64,000 nt of DNA from Bacteroides uniformis (GCF_025147485.1 NZ_CP102263.1:372001-436000), one strand, 5' to 3'. Positions 44,012 to 53,424 are shown, numbered from the stretch's first letter. The notes: generated from the sequence alone by a model not told the origin. Program-made: numbers and translations.

Positions 44012-47000
44012 TTATTTGTACTCCTGCCAGCTCTTAATCTGGATATCTTCCAGCTTCATTTCGCAGAATGCCTCGATAAAGGCACTTGCCAGGCGGGCAT
44101 TGGTAATCAACGGAATGTTGTGGTCGATAGCACCGCGACGAATCTTGTAGCCATTGGTCAGCTCGCGTTTCGTATGGTTCTTCGGAATGTTGACAATCAG
44201 GTCGAAGGCATGGTCGGCAATCATCGTCATCACGTTGTTTTCCGCATCCGGGCGTTCATCCGGCCAGTAAACGGCTTCCGTCGTCACGCCATGGGCGTTG
44301 AGGAAAGCGGCTGTACCTGCCGTAGCATAAATCTTATAGCCTTTGGCAAAGAGCATGCGGCTGGCATCCAGCAAATCCACCTTGGACTTCATGGCTCCGG
44401 AGGAGAACATCACGCCCTTCTCGGGACGGGGGATTCTGAATCCGGTAGCAATCATGGCATTCAGCAATGCTTCGGAGAAGTCGTCGCCAATACAGCCTAC
44501 CTCGCCCGTAGACGACATGTCCACACCCAATACCGGGTCTGCCTTGTGCAGACGGGAGAAGGAGAACTGGCTTGCCTTCACACCGATACGGTCGATGTCG
44601 AATGCCGACTTGTCCGGTTGTGTATAGGGAGCGTCCAGCATGATACGGGTAGCAGTCTCGATGAAGTTACGCTTCAGCACCTTGGATACGAACGGGAAGC
44701 TGCGCGATGCACGGAGGTTACACTCGATAACCTTCACCTCGTTGTTGCGTGCCAGGAACTGGATATTGAAAGGACCGGAAATATTGAGTTCCTTCGCAAT
44801 CTGGCGGCTGATTTTCTTGATGCGGCGTGCCGTTGCAAAGTAAATCTTCTGTGCCGGGAATACCAGCGTAGCGTCACCGGAGTGTACACCGGCAAACTCT
44901 ACGTGCTCGGAGATGGCGTATTCCACCACTTCACCGTTTTGGGCAACAGCGTCGAACTCGATTTCCTTGGTGTTCTGCAAGAACTGGGATACCACCACCG
45001 GATATTCCTTAGATACCTCAGCAGCCATCTTCAAGAAGTTTTCCAGTTCTTCTTCATCGTAGCATACATTCATCGCAGCACCGGAGAGTACGTAAGACGG
45101 ACGCACCAGTACCGGATAGCCCACCTTCTCTACAAAGCCTTTCACATCTTCCAGGCTAGTGAGTTCCTGCCAAGCCGGTTGGTCGATGCCCAGCTGGTCG
45201 AGCATGGCAGAGAACTTGTTACGGTTTTCGGCACGGTCGATGGAGATGGGGGAAGTACCCAACACGGGAACTGACTGGCGGTGAAGCTTCATTGCCAGGT
45301 TGTTCGGTATCTGTCCACCCACGGACACGATGACACCGCGCGGCTGCTCCAGGTCGATAACGTCGAGCACACGCTCGAAGGAGAGCTCGTCGAAGTAGAG
45401 ACGGTCGCACATGTCGTAGTCCGTAGAAACGGTTTCGGGGTTATAGTTAATCATGATGGACTTGTAGCCCAGCTTGCGGGCAGTCTGGATGGCATTCACC
45501 GAGCACCAGTCGAACTCTACAGACGAACCGATGCGGTAAGCGCCCGAACCAAGCACAACCACTGATTTTTCATTCTTATAATAGTTCACATCATAACCTT
45601 GAACGGCATACGTCATGTAGAGGTAGTTCGTCAGTTCCGGATGTTCGGAAGCCACCGTATTGATGCGCTTCACGGCGGGCAGGATGCCCAGCTCCTTACG
45701 ACGGGCGCGTACGGTAAGGTTTTCCTTCTCCATATTGCCTTGCGGATTCAGCACGAAGCGGGCAATCTGGAAGTCGGAGAAGCCAAGCACTTTGGCTTCG
45801 CGCAGCACGTCGGCGGGGATGTCTTCCACCTTATTATATTGGGAAAGTTTCTGCTTGTAGTCTACGATGTTCTTCAGCTTGCCCAAGAACCAGGGGTCAA
45901 TCTTGGTCAGCTCAAAGATGCGGTCGATGGCATATCCCTTTTCCAGAGCCTCGGCAATGGCAAAGACGCGCAGGTCGGTGGGATGTGACAGTTCGTAATC
46001 CAAGTCATCGAACTCCACTCCCTCATTGCCCACGAATCCGTGCATTCCCTGACCAATCATACGCAAGCCCTTCTGGATAATTTCTTCAAAGGAACGTCCG
46101 ATAGACATGATTTCGCCTACCGACTTCATGCTGGAGCCAATTTCGCGGCTGACACCTACGAACTTCGTCAAGTCCCAACGCGGAATCTTGCAAATCAGGT
46201 AATCAAGTTGCGGAGCAGCATATGCAGAATTGGGAGTTCCCATCTCGCCGATTTGGTCGAGCGTATAGCCCAACGCAATCTTGGCAGCCACGAATGCCAG
46301 CGGATAACCGGTAGCCTTGGAAGCCAATGCGGAAGAACGGGACAGACGGGCGTTCACCTCGATGACACGATAGTCGTTTGTCTCGGCGTTGAACGCATAC
46401 TGGATGTTACATTCGCCCACGATGCCCAGGTGGCGGATACATTTGGTGGAGAGCTCCTGCAACATTTTCACCTGCTCGTCGGTCAATGAGCAAGTGGGAG
46501 CCACTACGATGGACTCACCCGTATGAATGCCCAGCGGGTCGAAGTTTTCCATGCTTGCCACCGTGAAGCAGTGGTCGTTGGCATCGCGGATTACCTCGAA
46601 TTCAATTTCCTTCCAACCCTTCAGAGACTCTTCTACCAGAATCTGCTTGGAGAAAGTGAAAGAGCTTTCGGCCAATTTAATGAAGGCTTCCTCGTCCGGA
46701 CAAATACCGCTTCCCAGTCCACCCAGAGCATAAGCCGAGCGCACCATCACGGGGTAGCCAATCTCGCGGGCTGCCTTCAGTGCGTCCTCCATGCTCTCCA
46801 CAGCGTGGCTCTTCGGAGTCTTCATCGGAATCTCGTCCAGCTTCTTCACAAAGAGGTCACGGTCTTCGGTGTACATAATCGCCTCAACGGAAGTACCCAG
46901 CACGCGCACGCCATATTTCTGAAGAATTCCGTTCTGATAGAGTTCCGTACCGCAGTTCAGCGCCGTCTGTCCGCCGAATGCCAGCAAAATGCCGTCGGGA

Positions 47001-47239
47001 CGTTCTTTCTTGATGATTTCTTCCACGAAATAAGGAGTTACCGGCAAGAAATAAACTTGATCGGCGATACCTTCCGATGTCTGGATAGTAGCAATGTTCG
47101 GGTTTACCAAAACAGAACCGATACCTTCTTCGCGCAACGCCTTCAGCGCCTGCGAACCGGAATAGTCAAACTCTCCGGCCTGACCAATCTTGAGCGCACC
47201 AGAACCCAAGACAAGCACTTTCTTTAAATTCTTTTCCAT
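44012..47239 (-). CDS. carB: carbamoyl-phosphate synthase large subunit
   Basis: Makes carbamoyl phosphate from bicarbonate, ATP and ammonia supplied by the CarA glutaminase; it feeds pyrimidine and arginine synthesis. The 1075-residue protein has the usual duplicated halves. Each starts with a pre-ATP-grasp segment (VLVLGSGALKIGQAGEFDYS, then VVVLGSGAYRIGSSVEFDWC) and carries an ATP-grasp domain. The C-terminal allosteric MGS-like domain begins near MKSKVDLLDASRMLFAKGYK. Length matches the family. carA is not adjacent. A leader of about 220 bases holds the attenuator-like elements described separately. Confidence 0.98.
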   Translation of the reverse strand: MEKNLKKVLVLGSGALKIGQAGEFDYSGSQALKALREEGIGSVLVNPNIATIQTSEGIADQVYFLPVTPYFVEEIIKKERPDGILLAFGGQTALNCGTELYQNGILQKYGVRVLGTSVEAIMYTEDRDLFVKKLDEIPMKTPKSHAVESMEDALKAAREIGYPVMVRSAYALGGLGSGICPDEEAFIKLAESSFTFSKQILVEESLKGWKEIEFEVIRDANDHCFTVASMENFDPLGIHTGESIVVAPTCSLTDEQVKMLQELSTKCIRHLGIVGECNIQYAFNAETNDYRVIEVNARLSRSSALASKATGYPLAFVAAKIALGYTLDQIGEMGTPNSAYAAPQLDYLICKIPRWDLTKFVGVSREIGSSMKSVGEIMSIGRSFEEIIQKGLRMIGQGMHGFVGNEGVEFDDLDYELSHPTDLRVFAIAEALEKGYAIDRIFELTKIDPWFLGKLKNIVDYKQKLSQYNKVEDIPADVLREAKVLGFSDFQIARFVLNPQGNMEKENLTVRARRKELGILPAVKRINTVASEHPELTNYLYMTYAVQGYDVNYYKNEKSVVVLGSGAYRIGSSVEFDWCSVNAIQTARKLGYKSIMINYNPETVSTDYDMCDRLYFDELSFERVLDVIDLEQPRGVIVSVGGQIPNNLAMKLHRQSVPVLGTSPISIDRAENRNKFSAMLDQLGIDQPAWQELTSLEDVKGFVEKVGYPVLVRPSYVLSGAAMNVCYDEEELENFLKMAAEVSKEYPVVVSQFLQNTKEIEFDAVAQNGEVVEYAISEHVEFAGVHSGDATLVFPAQKIYFATARRIKKISRQIAKELNISGPFNIQFLARNNEVKVIECNLRASRSFPFVSKVLKRNFIETATRIMLDAPYTQPDKSAFDIDRIGVKASQFSFSRLHKADPVLGVDMSSTGEVGCIGDDFSEALLNAMIATGFRIPRPEKGVMFSSGAMKSKVDLLDASRMLFAKGYKIYATAGTAAFLNAHGVTTEAVYWPDERPDAENNVMTMIADHAFDLIVNIPKNHTKRELTNGYKIRRGAIDHNIPLITNARLASAFIEAFCEMKLEDIQIKSWQEYK

Positions 47240-47260
47240 ATTCTCTTGTTGTCTATTAAG

Positions 47261-47300
47261 TTACGAGTTACAAGCTACGAACTACGAGTTGTAGCTATTT
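47261..47300. repeat. TACGAGTTACAAGCTAC-type repeat just upstream of carB
   Basis: TTACGAGTTACAAGCTACGA followed by ACTACGAGTTGTAGCT. The same words, in both directions, fill the trpS-ompA gap (49690-49860). Confidence 0.65.
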
Positions 47301-47303
47301 CAC

Positions 47304-47340
47304 AAAAAAAATGCGTCACCCAATAAAGGATTAACGCATT
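47304..47340 (-). terminator. terminator/attenuator in the carB leader
   Basis: On the minus strand AATGCGT (47340-47334), a 17-base loop, ACGCATT (47316-47310), then a run of T ending at 47304: an intrinsic terminator placed between the carB promoter and carB. The stop codon of a 38-residue leader ORF lies at the start of the loop, so a ribosome reaching it would cover the 5' arm. This is the layout of pyrBI-type attenuation. Structure is seen; function is inferred. Confidence 0.65.
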
Positions 47341-47447
47341 ACCAAAGAACTAAAAATATCTTTCTCGAAAAAAGAGAAACTGACGGCTCCCGAATGAAAT
47401 TCATTCGAACGGAGGTTATATTTGCTTCTCATTTCCTGCGATTGCAT
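47331..47447 (-). CDS. candidate leader peptide of carB
   Basis: A 38-residue ORF (start MQSQEMRSKYNLRSNEFHSG, end SSLVMR) begins about 20 bases after the predicted transcription start, behind a purine-rich AAAGAGA. It ends inside the terminator loop. Its second half is U-rich in the RNA (TTTCTCTTTTTTCGAGAAAG then ATATTTTTAGTTC), which would slow polymerase when UTP is low. It also contains two small hairpins, CGAATG/CATTCG and TTTCTC/GAGAAA. No amino-acid run for arginine is seen, so pyrimidine sensing is more likely than arginine. No homology is claimed. Confidence 0.45.
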   Translation of the reverse strand: MQSQEMRSKYNLRSNEFHSGAVSFSFFEKDIFSSLVMR

Positions 47448-47466
47448 AGTCTCTTTAAAATTTGTG

Positions 47467-47497
47467 CAAAGTAACGACTTATTTACGAAAAGAGCAA
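47467..47497 (-). promoter_or_regulatory. promoter of carB
   Basis: Minus strand TTG (47495-47497), 20 bases, TTACTTTG (47467-47474), which differs from TAnnTTTG at one place. Expected start near 47460. Confidence 0.5.
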
Positions 47498-47667
47498 ATT
47501 GTGGCATATTTTTTTGCATAAAAGAAACGTCATCCTCCATAATAGAAGAGCGGCCGTCGCCCACAACCGAAATCTTTTTCCGAAAAATGCGATTCCATAT
47601 AAAAAAGAAAGACTATATCTCAGTAAAGGCATTTGCGGATAAATATGAAGATTCTCCCCACCAAAAC

Positions 47668-47698
47668 TTGCTTTTCTCGCCACGGAAACTTACCTTTG
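47668..47698 (+). promoter_or_regulatory. promoter of the HU-like gene
   Basis: TTG (47668-47670), 20 bases, TACCTTTG (47691-47698). Expected start near 47704, leaving a leader of about 175 bases that contains the inverted repeat at 47740-47790. Confidence 0.7.
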
Positions 47699-47739
47699 TG
47701 CCTATACAAAAATAGAACAAGGATTCTGTTTCTACAAAC

Positions 47740-47790
47740 AAAGCCTTTATTCTTAAAAATAAAATTTCTATTCCTTGGAATAAAGGCTTT
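47740..47790 (+). promoter_or_regulatory. inverted repeat in the HU-like gene leader
   Basis: AAAGCCTTTATTC (47740-47752) and GAATAAAGGCTTT (47778-47790) are perfect 13-base inverse arms with a 25-base loop, inside the 5' untranslated region. The arms are nearly palindromic themselves. It may be an RNA hairpin or a protein site. Confidence 0.5.
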
Positions 47791-47880
47791 ATTCTAAGAT
47801 TTCTCCGCCACCAAAAGAACTTTGCTCCGCAGGGAAAAGGACTTTGCAACGAAGGAAAGAAAAGAAAGGAGAACGCAACA

Positions 47881-48525
47881 ATGACCACACGCTACCAAAT
47901 GAAAGAAATGCCCGACTTGCAAGGCACGGGCGAACCAATCACCTACCCCAAGATGGTGATGACCGGACAGACCGGCACGCGCGAACTGGCGGAATACATC
48001 GCCATGACCTCGGGATTCTCGAAAGGCGTAACCGAAGGAATTATCTGCGAACTGGGCGAAGCCCTGGCCCACGAAATGGGAATGGGACGCTCGGTGAAGA
48101 TAGAAGGATTGGGCGTATTCACCCCCGCACTGTCCATCTACCCCGACAAGGAACGCGAACAGCCCCAAGAAAGCACCACGAAGCGAAACGCGCGGAGCAT
48201 CTACGTAAGTGGCGTGAACTTCCGCACGGACAAGGCCTTGATTAGAGAAACCAACCATTGGTGCGAACTGGAACGTGCCTCCTGGAAACCCGCACGTTCG
48301 TCGAAGAAATACACTCCCGAACAACGTCTGGCTCTGGCGCATCAGTATCTGGACAAGCATGCCTTCCTTACTGTCAGCATCTACCGGCAACTGACCGGAC
48401 TCGTCCGCTCCACCGCCACCGTGGAACTGCGCAAATGGGCACATACTCCCGGCAGCGGAATCGATACAAGCGGCATCGGAAGCCATAAGGTATACGTGAA
48501 AAGGAAAGAAAGCGTCATCCCTTGA
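47881..48525 (+). CDS. HU-like DNA-binding protein (Bacteroides HU-HIG type) with C-terminal helical domain
   Basis: A nucleoid-associated-type protein of 214 residues. Residues about 1-125 form the HU-like fold of the Bacteroides histone-like family (MVMTGQTGTRELAEYIAMTS, FSKGVTEGIICELGEALAHE, GRSVKIEGLGVFTP). The C-terminal part (KYTPEQRLALAHQYLDKHAF, LTVSIYRQLTGLVRSTATVE) looks like a winged-helix-type domain. Such proteins occur in many copies per Bacteroides genome, and individual functions are mostly unknown. It is divergent from carB, with a long leader, and is followed by trpS. Confidence 0.88.
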   Translation: MTTRYQMKEMPDLQGTGEPITYPKMVMTGQTGTRELAEYIAMTSGFSKGVTEGIICELGEALAHEMGMGRSVKIEGLGVFTPALSIYPDKEREQPQESTTKRNARSIYVSGVNFRTDKALIRETNHWCELERASWKPARSSKKYTPEQRLALAHQYLDKHAFLTVSIYRQLTGLVRSTATVELRKWAHTPGSGIDTSGIGSHKVYVKRKESVIP

Positions 48526-48551
48526 GGTTTCGATAATTATAGGTATCTTTG
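48522..48551 (+). promoter_or_regulatory. promoter of trpS
   Basis: TTG (48522-48524, overlapping the HU-like stop codon), 19 bases, TATCTTTG (48544-48551). The trpS ATG follows at 48600. Confidence 0.7.
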
Positions 48552-48599
48552 CCGGTCCTAATGGCTTTTATACAATGAAGAAACTAAAAAATACATAAT

Positions 48600-49694
48600 A
48601 TGGCAAAAGAAAAAATCATCCTTACGGGCGACCGCCCCACAGGACGCCTGCACATAGGACACTATGTAGGCTCATTGAGAAGAAGAGTGGAACTGCAAAA
48701 CTCCGGCTTATACGACAAGATTTTCATCTTCATCGCCGACGCACAAGCGCTGACGGACAATATGGAGAATCCGGAAAAGGTGCGCCAGAACGTCATCGAG
48801 GTGGCACTGGACTACCTGGCTTGCGGACTGGACCCGACGAAGAGTACCATCTTCATCCAATCCCAGATACCGGAACTCTGCGAACTGACCTTCTACTATA
48901 TGGACCTGGTGACCGTGAGCCGCCTGCAACGCAACCCGACGGTAAAGACCGAAATCCAGATGCGTAATTTCGAGACAAGCATCCCCGTAGGTTTCTTCAC
49001 CTACCCCATCAGCCAGGCAGCGGACATTACCGCCTTCCGCGCCACTACCGTGCCCGTGGGCGAAGACCAGGAGCCGATGATTGAACAAGCTCGTGAAATC
49101 GTACGCCGTTTCAACTATATATATGGTGAAACCCTCGTGGAACCAGAAATCCTGTTGCCCGACAATGCAGCCTGCCTGCGCCTGCCGGGAACGGACGGCA
49201 AAGCCAAGATGAGCAAGAGCCTCGGCAACTGTATCTATCTTTCGGACTCTGCCGACGAGGTGCAGAAGAAGGTGAAGAGCATGTATACCGACCCCGACCA
49301 CCTGCGTGTGCAAGACCCCGGAAAATTGGAAGGCAACACCGTATTCACTTACCTGGATGCCTTTTGCCGTCCGGAACACTTCGGCCTTTATCTGCCCGAA
49401 TATCCGAATCTGGACGAACTGAAAGCCCACTACCAACGTGGCGGTCTGGGCGACATGAAAGTGAAGAAGTTCCTCAACGAAATTATGCAGGAGACACTGG
49501 AGCCTATCCGCAACCGCCGCAAGGAGTTTGAAAAAGACATCCCCGCCATCTACGACATGCTGAAGAAAGGTTGCGAAACTGCCAGGGAAACCGCTGCCGC
49601 AACCTTGGACGATGTACGCAAGGCTATGAAGATAAACTACTTTGATGATGCGGAACTGATTGCAGAGCAAGTAAAGAAATTCGGCGGAGAATAA
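48600..49694 (+). CDS. trpS: tryptophanyl-tRNA synthetase
   Basis: Class I synthetase charging tRNA-Trp. The 364-residue protein has the HIGH-type motif [11 protein letters not shown] near residue 15, the [11 protein letters not shown] segment, and the KMSKS motif ([15 protein letters not shown]). Length is usual for the family. It has its own promoter and ends before a bidirectional terminator. Confidence 0.97.
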   Translation: MAKEKIILTGDRPTGRLHIGHYVGSLRRRVELQNSGLYDKIFIFIADAQALTDNMENPEKVRQNVIEVALDYLACGLDPTKSTIFIQSQIPELCELTFYYMDLVTVSRLQRNPTVKTEIQMRNFETSIPVGFFTYPISQAADITAFRATTVPVGEDQEPMIEQAREIVRRFNYIYGETLVEPEILLPDNAACLRLPGTDGKAKMSKSLGNCIYLSDSADEVQKKVKSMYTDPDHLRVQDPGKLEGNTVFTYLDAFCRPEHFGLYLPEYPNLDELKAHYQRGGLGDMKVKKFLNEIMQETLEPIRNRRKEFEKDIPAIYDMLKKGCETARETAAATLDDVRKAMKINYFDDAELIAEQVKKFGGE

Positions 49695-49860
49695 GGGATA
49701 GGAGATACGAGTTACAGAAGTTACGAGTTACAAGGAGCTACCTGTTACAAGTTACTGGTTACAAAAAATGAGGGGCATGCGTCATAATAACGCATGCCCC
49801 TTCTCATTTCTATAACTCGTAACTCCTTGTAGCTTGTAGCTCGTAGCTTTCTAATTGGCA
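49690..49860. repeat. repeat-rich gap between trpS and ompA
   Basis: Copies of TACGAGTTACA, AAGTTACGAGTTACAAGGAGC and CTGTTACAAGTTACTGGTTAC on the left are mirrored on the right by ATAACTCGTAACTCCTTGTA and GCTTGTAGCTCGTAGCT, flanking the terminator at 49772-49800, so the whole gap can fold into a long imperfect cruciform. Confidence 0.7.
49772..49800. terminator. bidirectional terminator between trpS and ompA
   Basis: GGGGCATGCGT (49772-49782) and ACGCATGCCCC (49790-49800) are perfect 11-base arms with a 7-base loop, with an A-rich run on the left. It lies between two convergent genes. Confidence 0.9.
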
Positions 49861-51044
49861 GATTTCACCAATACCACACGGTTCAGAATCGGCTGTCCGA
49901 ACTTATCGACACCACCACCGGCATCCACCTTCAGGCGGTCAGCAGGAATTCCGTATTGTTTTACCAATACATCGACCACGGCTTGTGCACGCTTCAAACT
50001 CAACTCTTTGTTGAATGCCGGCGTACCGGTTGCAGAGTCTGCATATCCGTTTACAGTGTAAGTGGCGTTCGGGAACTGTTTCATCTGGTCTGCCAGATAA
50101 GACAAGTTCATTGCTTCACGTGGAGAGACTTCGGCAGAACCGATATTGAAGAATACGGTACGCGGTGCTATATCCGGATCGGGAACAATCACTTCGGTTT
50201 CCGTAACTTCGGCCACCGGCTGGTTCTGTGCAGCCACCAATGCATTCTGCAGCTGCTGGTTGGCAGCTCCCATCTCTGCAAGCTGTGCCTGCATGGCAGC
50301 CAGCTCTACCTGAGAAATCAACTGAGGCATCGGGCGACGGAATCCACGGGCGGGGAAACGGTATGTCAACCCTACCGTTGCACTCAGCACGCCATCATAT
50401 CCATGATCGCCGCCAACTTCGCCATCGAACTTATCTTCAACGCCCATTGCGCTCAGCTCCAGGTTAATATCTATCGCATTGGAAATACGGAAGCGATTGA
50501 TGATACCCGCGTTTACAGACAGAGCTTCGCGGTGAGGCTTTGTGTAGTTGTGAGTGAAGCCAGCACCTACATAAGGAATGATTTCATACACACGGTGCTG
50601 GTTGTATCCTCCAAACAGCGCATTCAGATTGAACATCACATCTCCGTGCAGATTCATATAGTCGAAACGCTGTTTGTAGTAGCCGTCATCCACCTGAGTG
50701 CCTTTCACGTAGTCAGCACCTGCATCATACGTATATCCTCTTGCCTGAAGGCCGCTATATTGCAGACGTACTCCCAGTCCCGGGGTGAACCATTTGCCGA
50801 TGGCAAAATTCAGCGTCGGACTGATACGCTTGCCAAAACTTCCTGCCTTATCATTATCTCCAAAAGTTGCTTCGGCACCACCGCCTATAGAGAAAAACCA
50901 ATTACTCCAGAACGGATTAGTGATTACCTGATATTTATCCTGAACCTGGATAACACCAAATTCTTCCACAACTTCAGTCTTTTGCTGCGCCATGGCAACA
51001 GAAGACACACCAGCTAAAGCCAGTAACATTAGAATCTTTTTCAT
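49851..51044 (-). CDS. OmpA-family outer-membrane protein
   Basis: A beta-barrel joined to a peptidoglycan-binding OmpA domain that ties the outer membrane to the cell wall. 397 residues from ATG at 51044, which begins the signal peptide MKKILMLLALAGVSSVAMAQ; an upstream in-frame ATG at 51086 would add 14 residues ahead of the signal and is rejected. Residues about 30-240 are barrel-like with alternating aromatic strands (GVRLQYSGLQARGYTYD), followed by a short helical linker rich in Gln and Ala, and the OmpA C-terminal domain (VNGYADSATGTPAFNKELSL, KRAQAVVDVLVKQYG). It is probably among the abundant porin-like proteins of the cell. Confidence 0.94.
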   Translation of the reverse strand: MKKILMLLALAGVSSVAMAQQKTEVVEEFGVIQVQDKYQVITNPFWSNWFFSIGGGAEATFGDNDKAGSFGKRISPTLNFAIGKWFTPGLGVRLQYSGLQARGYTYDAGADYVKGTQVDDGYYKQRFDYMNLHGDVMFNLNALFGGYNQHRVYEIIPYVGAGFTHNYTKPHREALSVNAGIINRFRISNAIDINLELSAMGVEDKFDGEVGGDHGYDGVLSATVGLTYRFPARGFRRPMPQLISQVELAAMQAQLAEMGAANQQLQNALVAAQNQPVAEVTETEVIVPDPDIAPRTVFFNIGSAEVSPREAMNLSYLADQMKQFPNATYTVNGYADSATGTPAFNKELSLKRAQAVVDVLVKQYGIPADRLKVDAGGGVDKFGQPILNRVVLVKSAN

Positions 51045-51173
51045 ATACCTTAAAATAGTTAAGTGGTTAATTAAACTCTTTATCATTCAAACTGTCTAAT
51101 TAACGCCAACAGAACTAAAAGGTTCTGAATATTTGTACTTTTTTTGCCTTGATGCAAAAGAAAGTACTCTTCC

Positions 51174-53090
51174 TTATTTGGAGAAAAGCTTTTCTATGTC
51201 GTCTTCTTTAATGGTCGCCAGCACCGTCTTTCCGTCCGGAGTATAATTCGGGGATGGGCATGCAAACAGATTGTCCACGAGATTGGACATTTCCTCGTTG
51301 CTCAGCACTTGTCCATAGACGATGGCCGCAGCACGTGCCAAGGTCGATGCAAGAATTGTCTGCACCTCTTCCTTAACGTCATTCCCTTTTTCCATAGCAG
51401 TATGTACCATATTCCGGACCAATTCTACCGGGTTCAACCCCTCTATGCCCGAAGGTATGCCGTTGATGGCATAGCTGCCGCCACCCAGCGGGCTCAAATC
51501 GAAGCCTACTGCCGACAAATCTTCCAATATACTTTCCAGTACGGCAGCTTCCGAAGCCGGCAACTGGATAATCTCCGGAAACAATACCCCCTGGGATACG
51601 CCTTGTTTCTGTCGAATCTGGCTCATATAGCGGTCGAACAATACCCGGACATGCGCCCGGTGCTGGTCTATCAGCATCAGACCCGATTTAACGGAAGTCA
51701 GAATAAAACGCCCCTTGAACTGGAAGTGTTGCGCTCCTTTCTCTACCGTTGCCTCATTGCCATAGAAAGAGGCGCTTGCCCCGGAAGGAACCGTTTCCTG
51801 GAAATAAGGAACCCTCTCCTCCTCTCTTGGAGCCGTACCGGTAACCGTATCCTCTACAAAAGGCTCTTCCTCCATCGGCTCGTTCATCCTGCTGGCTTTT
51901 TCCAAACCGGAATAAAGCCCCTCCCACTCCACTTTGGGGCGCGAATAATTGCCACCGCCTCCATAGGAAGAAGCGGAAGACGTCTTGAAGGGATTGAAAT
52001 CCGTGTTATAGTGTACCTTCGGAGGCTCTATCGGACGAGCCTGCTCGAATGCAGGAATATCCGGCATGTCCTCGGTATCAAAATCGATAGTAGGTATAGC
52101 GCTAAACTTGCCTAAGGATTCCTTGACCGCAGCCGACAGAATCTGCCAGATAGCCTGCTCATTCTCGAACTTAATCTCCGTCTTCGTCGGATGGATGTTC
52201 ACATCGATATTGGCAGGGTCTACCTCGAAATAAATAAAGTAGGAGATTTGCTCACCGGCAGGAATCAGCTGCTCATAAGCGTCCATCACCGCTTTGTGGA
52301 AATAGGGGTGACGCATATAACGCCCGTTCACAAAAAAGTATTGGTGCGCTCCTTTCTTGCGCGAGGTTTCCGGCTTGGCAACAAAACCGGAAATCTTTAT
52401 CATCGTCGTATTGACGTCTACGGACAGCAACTGCTGATTCAGTTTCTTTCCGAAAACTGCCATGATGCGTTGCCGCAAAGGCATTACCGGAAGATTGAAC
52501 AATTCCGTATCATTACTATACAGATAGAAGGCTACCTCAGGATGCACCAGCGCTATACGCTCGAATTCCGTAAGGATATTGCTCAACTCCGTAGAGTTGG
52601 CTTTCAGGAATTTACGCCGGGCAGGAATATTGAAGAATAGGTTCTTGATGGAAAAATTGCTTCCCTTAGGGCAGGAAACGGCTTCCTGGCCCTCGACTTT
52701 AGAGCCGGCAATCAACAGTCGCGTCCCCAGTTCCTCGCTGGCTGGGCGTGTTTTCAACTCCACTTCAGCTACCGCAGCAATGGAAGCCAACGCTTCTCCA
52801 CGGAAGCCCATGGTGCGTAGGGCAAACAAATCGGCAGCTTCGCGTATCTTTGAAGTTGCATGGCGTTCAAAAGAAAGACGCGCATCCGTTTCGGACATCC
52901 CCTTTCCGTCATCAATCACCTGGATGCAGGTCTTGCCCGCATCGGTAATCAGCACATGTATTTCCTCTGCTTCGGCATCAATTGCATTTTCCACCAATTC
53001 CTTCACAACAGATGCCGGACGCTGAATCACCTCTCCGGCAGCAATCTGATTGGCAACCGAATCGGGCAGCAAATGAATGATATCGCTCAT
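51174..53090 (-). CDS. mutL: DNA mismatch repair protein MutL
   Basis: Couples mismatch recognition by MutS to strand removal. The 638-residue protein has the GHKL ATPase motifs [15 protein letters not shown] and [18 protein letters not shown], the N-terminal transducer domain, a long variable linker (about 340-440), and a C-terminal dimerisation domain. The segment corresponding to the endonuclease metal motif reads [12 protein letters not shown], lacking the usual Glu residues. It ends the outer-membrane biogenesis operon. Confidence 0.97.
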   Translation of the reverse strand: MSDIIHLLPDSVANQIAAGEVIQRPASVVKELVENAIDAEAEEIHVLITDAGKTCIQVIDDGKGMSETDARLSFERHATSKIREAADLFALRTMGFRGEALASIAAVAEVELKTRPASEELGTRLLIAGSKVEGQEAVSCPKGSNFSIKNLFFNIPARRKFLKANSTELSNILTEFERIALVHPEVAFYLYSNDTELFNLPVMPLRQRIMAVFGKKLNQQLLSVDVNTTMIKISGFVAKPETSRKKGAHQYFFVNGRYMRHPYFHKAVMDAYEQLIPAGEQISYFIYFEVDPANIDVNIHPTKTEIKFENEQAIWQILSAAVKESLGKFSAIPTIDFDTEDMPDIPAFEQARPIEPPKVHYNTDFNPFKTSSASSYGGGGNYSRPKVEWEGLYSGLEKASRMNEPMEEEPFVEDTVTGTAPREEERVPYFQETVPSGASASFYGNEATVEKGAQHFQFKGRFILTSVKSGLMLIDQHRAHVRVLFDRYMSQIRQKQGVSQGVLFPEIIQLPASEAAVLESILEDLSAVGFDLSPLGGGSYAINGIPSGIEGLNPVELVRNMVHTAMEKGNDVKEEVQTILASTLARAAAIVYGQVLSNEEMSNLVDNLFACPSPNYTPDGKTVLATIKEDDIEKLFSK

Positions 53091-53100
53091 GATAATGTTT

Positions 53101-53140
53101 AATGATTAGAGATTAATGATTAATCATTATTAAATGATTC
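53101..53140. repeat. short AATGATTA repeat block between mutL and the small membrane protein
   Basis: AATGATTAGAGATTAATGAT followed by TAATCATTATTAAATGATT contains both direct and inverted copies of AATGATTA. Confidence 0.45.
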
Positions 53141-53420
53141 CGTTACTGATGGCATACCACAGATAAATCAGCACAGCTATGACAACAAGGATTATGCCCA
53201 AATGCATCGGCTTACGTCCGCTCTCCTTGCGCCGCTTCAAGTGAGTTGTTCCTTCTATGAATTTGCCCCGTATATCCTCGGGCGAGAATTCCTTTTCCGG
53301 CAGCATACCCAGGTCACGCTTGGCGTTTTCTTCCATCTTCGCCAACTTCTCTTTCCGCTCATCCACATAGATATAGCTATGATTGAAGCCACGAGGCTTC
53401 CGCATTGCAAACATTCCCAT
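53130..53420 (-). CDS. small membrane protein of unknown function
   Basis: A 96-residue protein with a charged, mostly helical N-terminal two thirds (KRDLGMLPEKEFSPEDIRGK, HLKRRKESGRKP) and one C-terminal transmembrane helix (LGIILVVIAVLIYLWYAI). I do not recognise a named family. Its start is 4 bases after the OstA-like stop, and mutL starts 39 bases further on, so it belongs to the operon. Start could be M1, M3 or M6. The place after an LPS-transport-like gene hints at an envelope role, but that is only context. Confidence 0.75.
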   Translation of the reverse strand: MGMFAMRKPRGFNHSYIYVDERKEKLAKMEENAKRDLGMLPEKEFSPEDIRGKFIEGTTHLKRRKESGRKPMHLGIILVVIAVLIYLWYAISNGII

Positions 53421-53424
53421 GACG

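Noticed and set aside
44120-45274. 384-residue plus-strand frame opposite carB
   Set aside because: Antisense shadow of carB; rich in His and Arg from codon complement, no promoter.
47931-48486. Minus-strand 230-residue frame opposite the HU-like gene
   Set aside because: Shadow of the HU-like coding sequence; the plus-strand protein has a clear family fold and a promoter.
51045-51086. Upstream start of the OmpA-family protein
   Set aside because: It adds 14 residues ahead of a normal signal peptide.
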